Assembly (NCBI GenBank): GCA_015658765.1
Contig: DQOE01000037.1
Span: forward strand, 1-10,677
From: Verrucomicrobiota bacterium
GTDB taxonomy: Bacteria > Verrucomicrobiota > Verrucomicrobiia > Limisphaerales > UBA1096
Direction of reading: 5' to 3'
DNA: 10,677 nucleotides
Below, in pieces: positions 5,858 through 10,677 of this stretch. The notes below the pieces were generated by a model that was not told the DNA's origin, did no database searches, and saw only the letters and a program-made list of their open reading frames with translations. Each line of letters opens with the position of its first letter. The first letter of the stretch is position 1. A program made the translations under genes and the position numbers.

Positions 5858-8272
5858 ATGCAACGTGTCAGATCATTTCTCCTGCTGTGTTTTATCGCCA
5901 CCACAGCGGTGGCTGTGGAGCCGCACTGGTCGCTGCAGCCGATGAAGTGTGCGGTCGTTTCGGGGGAGTCTCACCCCATCGATTTTTTTATCGGCCGAAA
6001 ACTGCGCGAAAAGAAACTCACTTTTTCGGCCGAGGCTGATCGCGTCACTCTGCTCCGGCGCGTGACGCTCGACCTCACCGGCCTGCCGCCATCGCCGGCG
6101 GAGGTGCGGGCGTTTGCGCGGGATGCGCGTCCCACGGACGAGGCATTCATGGAGGTGGTCGACCGGCTTTTGGCCTCGCCGCGGCACGGCGAGCGCTGGG
6201 CGCAGCATTGGCTGGATGTCATCCGCTGGGCGGAGACGGTGGGGTTTGAAACCAACGGCGAGCGGGCCGAGGCATGGCATTACCGCGACTGGGTCATTCA
6301 CGCGCTCAATGCCGATTTGCCATACGACAAGTTTCTTCGCGATCAACTGGCCGGCGACATCACCGGCGCGGATGCGGCACTGGGTTTTCTCGTCGCCGGC
6401 CCGGCGAATTTGCCCGGGCAGGTTGGCCGTGACGAGGAGGCCATGCGCTCGGCTCGGCAGGATGAACTTGACGAAGTCATCCGCACCGTGAGCCAGGGCC
6501 TGCTCGGGCTCACCATCGGCTGCGCGCGTTGTCACGATCACAAGTTCGATCCCATTCTCCAGCGCGACTACTACGGCATGCAGGCCGTCTTCGCCGGGCT
6601 GCGCTACGGCAACCGGCGTTTGCGCGGCGCACAAAACGACGAGTGGACGAGCCAAGTGCCCGCGAAACAAAAACAACTCGCCGACCTCAAGACAAAACTG
6701 GAAACACAGCGTGGGCAGTTGGAACTCCGCAAGCCGCTCGACTCAGTGCATTCCGATGAGTTTGCCCCGGTCACCGCGCGCGCCATCCGGATGAACATAC
6801 GCGCCACCGCCAACGGCAGCGCGGCCTCGCTGTACGAGTTTGAAGCGTGGACAACGGACGGCACCAATGCCGCGCTCGCCTCGGGCGGCGCCAGGCCCTC
6901 GGCCTCCAGTTTTGCGTTGGCCAACCAAACGCGGCATTTTGAAAACCTCACCGACGGCTCGGTCGATCGCCGCCAAGCCTTCCCGTGGGTCGCCGCCAAG
7001 GGAGGGTCGGCTTGGCTGCGGGTGGACTTTGCCGAACCGGCCACGCTCAAGCGCATCACGTGGCACGACGGCTCCAGTGTGCCGGCCGATTACACCATCG
7101 AGGTGCAGCGGCCCGATGGCGAGTGGCAAAGGGTCGCGCACACGGAGGATCGTTTGCCGCGCAACGACGACACGCGTGCGGCCAGCCAAGTGAAACTCAA
7201 AAATCTCAGCGCGGAGCAGACGCAGGCGTTGGTTTCGCTCATTGCCACGATTCGCAAGACGGAAGGGGAACTCAATCGCCTTGCCGCCGGCCCGCAGATT
7301 TATGCCGCGAGCTTCACGACCCCCGACACCACATGGCTGCTGCGGCGCGGCGATCCCATGCAGCGCCTGGCCAAGCTGGCACCGGCCATCCCCGCAGCGC
7401 TTGGCCAAGCGGAGATCGCGCCAGGTGCACCCGAGCCACGGCGCCGCTTAGCCTTGGCCAAGCACCTCACGCAGCCAGGCCATCCGCTGACCGCGCGCGT
7501 GCTGGTCAATCGAGTATGGCAAAACCATTTTGGCAACGGTCTCGTGGACACGCCGTCGGACTTTGGCAAAATGGGTACTGCGCCCACGCACCCCGAGTTG
7601 CTCGACTGGCTGGCGCTGGAGTTCATCCGGCAAGGCTGGTCGCTGAAAAAACTGCACCGGCTCATCGTCACCTCGCGCATCTATCGGCAGGCGAGCCATC
7701 CACGCGAACAAGCATTGCGCGTGGATGCCGATGCGCGCCTGCTCTGGCGTTTCCCACCGCGCCGACTGGAGGCCGAGGCCATTCGCGATGGCATGCTGAG
7801 CGTCAGCGGCAAGTTGAACCTGAAAATGGGCGGGCGCGGGTTTGACTTTTTCAACCAGCGCGGCGGCCTCTCCGATTATGTTCCCAAGCAAACCTTCGAT
7901 GCCAACGGCTGGCGGCGGATGATTTACGCGCACAAGGTTCGCATGCAGGCGGTGGATATTTTCGGCGCGTTCGACTGCCCCGACGCCGGCCAAATGAAGC
8001 CGCGCCGCACACGCTCCATCACGCCCGTCCAGTCGCTGAGCCTGCTCAACAGCCCGTTCGCCAATCGACAGGCGGCGTTTTTTGCCGAGCGCGTGAGGCG
8101 CGAGGCTGGCAACGGCGCGGCGGCGCAGATCAACCTCGCCTTCCGCTTGGCCTGCGCCCGCGGGCCCAAGCCAAGCGAGCAGCAGGCCCTGCAGCAACTC
8201 GCCACGGAACACGGCCTCGAGCAGGCCTGTCGCGTGTTGTTCAACTCCAGCGCCTTTCTCTATCTGCAATGA
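5858..8272 (+). CDS. Secreted DUF1549/DUF1553 (PSCyt2-PSD1) protein with discoidin-like insert
   Basis: 804 residues from the ATG at 5858. That start was chosen because it opens a clean signal peptide ([19 protein letters not shown], cleavage near 19/20); the frame remains open upstream to a TTG at 5786 without a ribosome site. Domains: DUF1549 at about 39-250 ([50 protein letters not shown]); a basic, glutamine-rich helical stretch near 269-292; a discoidin/F5-8-like beta domain near 300-431 ([34 protein letters not shown]); DUF1553 at about 528-786 ([52 protein letters not shown]). One CxxCH (residues 222-226) could carry a c-type haem. The separate N-terminal PSCyt1 cytochrome domain often found in these proteins is missing. 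The reaction is unknown; the family is expanded in Planctomycetota and Verrucomicrobiota, often beside DUF1501 or sulfatase genes. The TGA overlaps the next ATG as ATGA. Confidence 0.92.
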   Translation: MQRVRSFLLLCFIATTAVAVEPHWSLQPMKCAVVSGESHPIDFFIGRKLREKKLTFSAEADRVTLLRRVTLDLTGLPPSPAEVRAFARDARPTDEAFMEVVDRLLASPRHGERWAQHWLDVIRWAETVGFETNGERAEAWHYRDWVIHALNADLPYDKFLRDQLAGDITGADAALGFLVAGPANLPGQVGRDEEAMRSARQDELDEVIRTVSQGLLGLTIGCARCHDHKFDPILQRDYYGMQAVFAGLRYGNRRLRGAQNDEWTSQVPAKQKQLADLKTKLETQRGQLELRKPLDSVHSDEFAPVTARAIRMNIRATANGSAASLYEFEAWTTDGTNAALASGGARPSASSFALANQTRHFENLTDGSVDRRQAFPWVAAKGGSAWLRVDFAEPATLKRITWHDGSSVPADYTIEVQRPDGEWQRVAHTEDRLPRNDDTRAASQVKLKNLSAEQTQALVSLIATIRKTEGELNRLAAGPQIYAASFTTPDTTWLLRRGDPMQRLAKLAPAIPAALGQAEIAPGAPEPRRRLALAKHLTQPGHPLTARVLVNRVWQNHFGNGLVDTPSDFGKMGTAPTHPELLDWLALEFIRQGWSLKKLHRLIVTSRIYRQASHPREQALRVDADARLLWRFPPRRLEAEAIRDGMLSVSGKLNLKMGGRGFDFFNQRGGLSDYVPKQTFDANGWRRMIYAHKVRMQAVDIFGAFDCPDAGQMKPRRTRSITPVQSLSLLNSPFANRQAAFFAERVRREAGNGAAAQINLAFRLACARGPKPSEQQALQQLATEHGLEQACRVLFNSSAFLYLQ
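7398..7411. repeat. 14-bp perfect palindrome CGCTTGGCCAAGCG
   Basis: This copy of the iterated motif lies in the DUF1549/DUF1553 gene, encoding part of AALGQAE. It is identical to the central 14 bp of the palindrome at 1094-1113, although the two genes are unrelated and on opposite strands. A shorter copy, CTTGGCCAAG, follows at 7453-7462. Confidence 0.9.
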
Positions 8273-9696
8273 GCCTCAATCGCCGACAGTTCTTGACCCA
8301 CACGATGCACGGTTTTTCCGGTGTCGCGCTGGCCGCGATGTTGGCGGAGGAGGCGCGCGGCGAGTCGCCGAAAATTGACCCTGCCAAACCATACACACCG
8401 AGGCCCACACATTTTGCGCCGAAGGCCAAGCGCGTGATTGAGGTGTTCTGCTCCGGCGCGTTGAGCCACGTGGACACGTTCGATTACAAGCCGGAACTGA
8501 TCCGGCGACACGGCCAACCGCTGCCCGGCAATGAAAAGCTCGTCTCGTTTCAAGGCCCGAACGGCAACCTCACGCAGCCGCTCTGGACATTCCGGCCACG
8601 CGGCCAGTGCGAAAAAATGGTGAGCGATCTCGTGCCGCACATCGGCGCGCTGGCCGACGAAATTTGTTTCCTGCACTCGCTCACCAACAAATCCAACACG
8701 CACGGCCCGGCGGAAAACGTGATGAACACCGGCTTCGCGTTCGACGGCTTTCCCAGCATGGGCGCGTGGGTGAACTACGCGCTCGGCAGCGAAAACCAAA
8801 ACCTACCCGCGTTCGTGGCGATCGAGGATCCGCGCGGCATGCCGCAGAGCGGCCCAAACAATTGGGCCAACGGCTTCCTGCCCGCCGCGTTTCAGGGCAC
8901 GCCGTTCAGCAGCACCAAGCCGATTCGTTTCCTGCAACGGCCAAAGGGAATTTCCGCGGCCAAAGACGAAGCCGCCCGCGTCGCCTTGCGGGTTTTAGAA
9001 AAGGAAAACCAAACCGACTTCCCGAATGACGCCAACCTCGCCGCGCGCATTTCCAGCTACGAACTCGCCGCGCGCATGCAGCTTACCGTGCCCGGGGCGG
9101 CCAGCCTGAAAGCCGAGCCCGCGCACATCCGCAAACTCTACGGCGCCGACAGCGCCAACAAAAACAAGGCCGCATTTGCAAATAACTGCATCCTCGCCCG
9201 CCGCCTCGTCGAGCGCGGTGTGCGGTTCGTGCAACTTTTCAACGGCGCCTACGCCTCTGGCGGCAACATCAACTGGGACGGCCACTCAAGATTGAAGGAG
9301 CAATACGACGTGCACGGCGAGATACTCGACCAACCCGTCGCCGGGCTGCTGCGCGATTTAAAACAGCGCGGCCTGCTCGAGGACACGCTGGTCGTCTTCG
9401 CCACCGAGTTCGGCCGCATGCCGATGTTCCAAGCCGGCACGTACGGCCGCGACCACAACCCCAACGGCTTCACCGCTTGGCTCGCCGGCGCCGGCGTGAA
9501 AGGCGGCACGAGCCACGGCACCACCGATGAGTTTGGCTTCAGGGCCAGCGAGAATGTCATCACCCCGCACGATTTTCATGCCACGCTCCTGCACCTTCTC
9601 GGCCTCGATCACGAGAAACTCACCTACTACCACAACGGCATCCAGCGCCGACTCACCGACGTCCACGGCCAGGTGATCCGGGAAGCGCTGGCGTGA
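8269..9696 (+). CDS. Tat-exported DUF1501 protein (alkaline-phosphatase-like fold)
   Basis: 475 residues, ATG start overlapping the upstream stop by 4 bp, so it is co-translated with the DUF1549/DUF1553 protein. The N-terminus [22 protein letters not shown] carries a twin-arginine motif followed by a hydrophobic stretch, indicating export of a folded protein by Tat. Family landmarks are [10 protein letters not shown] (66-75), NWDGH (335-339), ATEFGRMP (378-385), [21 protein letters not shown] (393-413) and [15 protein letters not shown] (434-448). The Asp/His-rich blocks resemble the metal ligands of the sulfatase/alkaline-phosphatase superfamily, to which DUF1501 is distantly related. A hydrolase role is therefore plausible, but no reaction is established. 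Length is normal and the gene looks intact. Its last 44 bp overlap the convergent DUF922 gene. No copy of TTGGCCAA occurs in it, unlike its neighbours. Confidence 0.92.
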   Translation: MSLNRRQFLTHTMHGFSGVALAAMLAEEARGESPKIDPAKPYTPRPTHFAPKAKRVIEVFCSGALSHVDTFDYKPELIRRHGQPLPGNEKLVSFQGPNGNLTQPLWTFRPRGQCEKMVSDLVPHIGALADEICFLHSLTNKSNTHGPAENVMNTGFAFDGFPSMGAWVNYALGSENQNLPAFVAIEDPRGMPQSGPNNWANGFLPAAFQGTPFSSTKPIRFLQRPKGISAAKDEAARVALRVLEKENQTDFPNDANLAARISSYELAARMQLTVPGAASLKAEPAHIRKLYGADSANKNKAAFANNCILARRLVERGVRFVQLFNGAYASGGNINWDGHSRLKEQYDVHGEILDQPVAGLLRDLKQRGLLEDTLVVFATEFGRMPMFQAGTYGRDHNPNGFTAWLAGAGVKGGTSHGTTDEFGFRASENVITPHDFHATLLHLLGLDHEKLTYYHNGIQRRLTDVHGQVIREALA

Positions 9697-10309
9697 GTTG
9701 GTCAGCTTCCCGTGCCTTGGCCAACGTGGCGCCCTGGGTGGCGCCGTGGAGGGTGCGCTGGTCGTAGCTCCGGTCAATTTTGCGGTATTGCTTGAGCAGC
9801 AAGCGGGTGTTTTTCTGGATGTCAGTCTTCAGTTTCTCCAGGGAGGAGGAACCGCCGCAAGTGCCAAGGTATTTGTCAACCGCATAGGCAGCCCGGAGCG
9901 CAATCATGACGTGTCCCTCCTCGTGCCGCAACAGGTTGGCGCGATAGACCCTCCACTGGGTTTGCAGCAGGCCTGGGGTGGCCTTGAAATCGGTCCAGCG
10001 CGGTGTCGTGACCTTGACGTCCAAAATGACGGACCGGCTGGCAACGATCCATACCTTGCCCCGGCGTTTGAGATTAAAATCCCATGTGAGCGACCACTCG
10101 GTGAGCCCGTCATAATGTTTGCCGTCATCGCTGTTGACCGGGCCGTTGCGGTCAATCATTTGCCGCAACTCCCGCAAGTTGGAGCCGGTGACCTGATAGG
10201 TCTCGTTCTTGCGTTTCACCACCGGCGCCGCCGCAACATGCGTTGTCGCGACCAACAAAAACAAAATGGCAAGCCGAAGCGGAATCACCACAGCCAGTGT
10301 TACCCGCAA
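9653..10309 (-). CDS. Secreted DUF922 protein, predicted Zn-dependent protease
   Basis: 218 residues from TTG at 10307-10309. The first 19 residues after the start code run through a hydrophobic stretch ([19 protein letters not shown]) and end in THVAAAP, a signal peptide with likely cleavage after AAA. The mature part has the DUF922 pattern: a [11 protein letters not shown] beta region, [16 protein letters not shown] with the HExxH zinc motif (His129, Glu130, His133), and [12 protein letters not shown] near 182-193, where the family usually has a YDxxTxHG block. Proteolysis is predicted for the family, not demonstrated here. The frame continues upstream into the tRNA gene, so the ATG at 10465 is rejected. 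TTG at 10309 has GGGAG four bases before it; GTG at 10291 or 10288 are alternatives giving a shorter signal. The C-terminal, Gly/Arg-rich tail overlaps the 3' end of the DUF1501 gene by 44 bp. Confidence 0.8.
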   Translation of the reverse strand: MRVTLAVVIPLRLAILFLLVATTHVAAAPVVKRKNETYQVTGSNLRELRQMIDRNGPVNSDDGKHYDGLTEWSLTWDFNLKRRGKVWIVASRSVILDVKVTTPRWTDFKATPGLLQTQWRVYRANLLRHEEGHVMIALRAAYAVDKYLGTCGGSSSLEKLKTDIQKNTRLLLKQYRKIDRSYDQRTLHGATQGATLAKAREADQLTPALPGSPGRGRR

Positions 10310-10404
10310 ACCGCTCCCAGACAAGCCGTCAGGCCAAGCGCGAAACCTGTATGGTTCAGCATCAGAAATCAGCTTAAGAGGGAAGGCATAAAAAGACGAA
10401 AGAA
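10310..10404. other. Spacer between tRNA-Val and the DUF922 gene
   Basis: 95 bp. The minus strand has a pyrimidine-rich run just after the tRNA CCA (TTCTTTCGTCTTTTTATG), which could release polymerase, but no stable hairpin precedes it. GGGAG next to the TTG at 10309 is the best ribosome-binding candidate. No convincing promoter for the DUF922 gene is visible, so it may be co-transcribed with the tRNA. Confidence 0.4.
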
Positions 10405-10480
10405 TGGTGCGCAGTACTGGACTTGAACCAGTGACCCCTACCGTGTCGAGGTAGTGCTCTACCAACTGAGCTAACCGCGC
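10405..10480 (-). tRNA. tRNA-Val, anticodon GAC
   Basis: A complete 76-nt cloverleaf on the minus strand. The acceptor stem GCGCGGT pairs with ACTGCGC (one G-U), the D arm is GCTC/GAGC with G18G19, the anticodon stem CTACC/GGTAG is perfect, and the T arm is ACTGG-TTCAAGT-CCAGT. The discriminator is A, and CCA is encoded (10407-10405). The anticodon loop is TCGACAC, giving anticodon GAC at + positions 10445-10447 and a C at position 33, where nearly all tRNAs have U. No integrase or duplicated 3' fragment is seen nearby. Confidence 0.95.
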
Positions 10481-10677
10481 AACTTCAACTACTTAAGCTT
10501 AATTTTGCGTTGTCGCATTTTGGCTCGCTAACCATCCGCTAACCAAAATCTTACGCTACCTAGCAAAATCTGAGGCTTAAAAACACCATCCTCCTTGCTA
10601 GGCGGACGGACTATCTACCTCCCTATCGGCATAGGTCAAGTAAAGCCCATACACTTGCCATCAGGAGGCAGTTCGAA
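10481..10677. other. Non-coding region upstream of tRNA-Val with short direct and inverted repeats
   Basis: 197 bp reaching the window edge, AT-richer than the genes, with no supportable coding frame. CGCTAACCA occurs twice with an 11-bp period (10526-10534, 10537-10545), and a degenerate third copy CGCTACCTA lies at 10554-10562. The doublet sits between arms TTTTGG (10518-10523) and CCAAAA (10543-10548). A second inverted pair is CCTAGCAA (10559-10566) with TTGCTAGG (10595-10602). This should hold the tRNA promoter, but I could not assign convincing boxes. Confidence 0.5.

Noticed and set aside
7448..8269. 273-codon minus-strand open frame opposite the DUF1553 region
   Set aside because: It is a shadow of a clearly conserved domain; no recognisable motif or ribosome site supports it.
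10310..10465. N-terminal extension of the DUF922 gene to ATG 10465
   Set aside because: The extra residues are translation of the tRNA-Val gene; a complete signal peptide starts at TTG 10309.
10662..10677. GTTCGAA at the right edge as the T-loop of another tRNA
   Set aside because: No D-arm or anticodon stem is found to the left, and TTCGAA is a simple palindrome common by chance; the window ends before it can be judged.
10481..10677. Integrase remnant or attachment site beside tRNA-Val
   Set aside because: This side is the tRNA 5' end, whereas integration usually targets the 3' half; no integrase-like frame or duplicated tRNA segment is visible.

Overview
The window reads as chromosomal DNA of a Gram-negative, respiring bacterium of the Planctomycetota-Verrucomicrobiota group, most likely Verrucomicrobiota (Pedosphaera-like). 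The assignment rests on gene content: a DUF1549/DUF1553 (PSCyt2/PSD1) gene overlapping a Tat-exported DUF1501 gene, a prepilin-like protein with an H-Xn-DG C-terminus, and a haem operon ending next to a small 'cytochrome B'-type membrane protein. No mobile element, CRISPR array or phage gene is visible.

Layout. 2-307 (+): C-terminal end of a prepilin-like protein. 333-773 (-): four-helix membrane protein with its own sigma70-type promoter. 853-5705 (-): compact haem operon, transcribed hemE > hemN > hemY(hemG) > hemH, with 4-bp stop/start overlaps at the first two junctions and a 1-bp gap at the third. 5706-5857: divergent control region with a good promoter for the haem operon. 5858-8272 (+): secreted DUF1549/DUF1553 protein with a single CxxCH and an internal discoidin-like domain. 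8269-9696 (+): DUF1501 protein, start overlapping the previous stop. 9653-10309 (-): secreted DUF922 predicted Zn-protease, whose 3' end overlaps the DUF1501 3' end. 10405-10480 (-): tRNA-Val(GAC) with encoded CCA. 10481-10677: non-coding DNA with short repeats.

Function. HemE, HemN, HemY and HemH together carry out every step from uroporphyrinogen III to protohaem by the protoporphyrin route. The adjacent membrane protein has three histidines placed as possible haem ligands and may use the product. The DUF1549/1553-DUF1501 pair is a translationally coupled exported module of unknown reaction, common and expanded in this bacterial group.

The most unusual signal is not a gene. The palindrome TTGGCCAA, usually extended towards CGCTTGGCCAAGCG, occurs ten times in 10.7 kb, nearly always inside coding sequence and in different genes. 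A rough composition estimate predicts about 0.15 copies. It looks like a highly iterated palindrome comparable in kind to cyanobacterial HIP1 or to DNA-uptake words.
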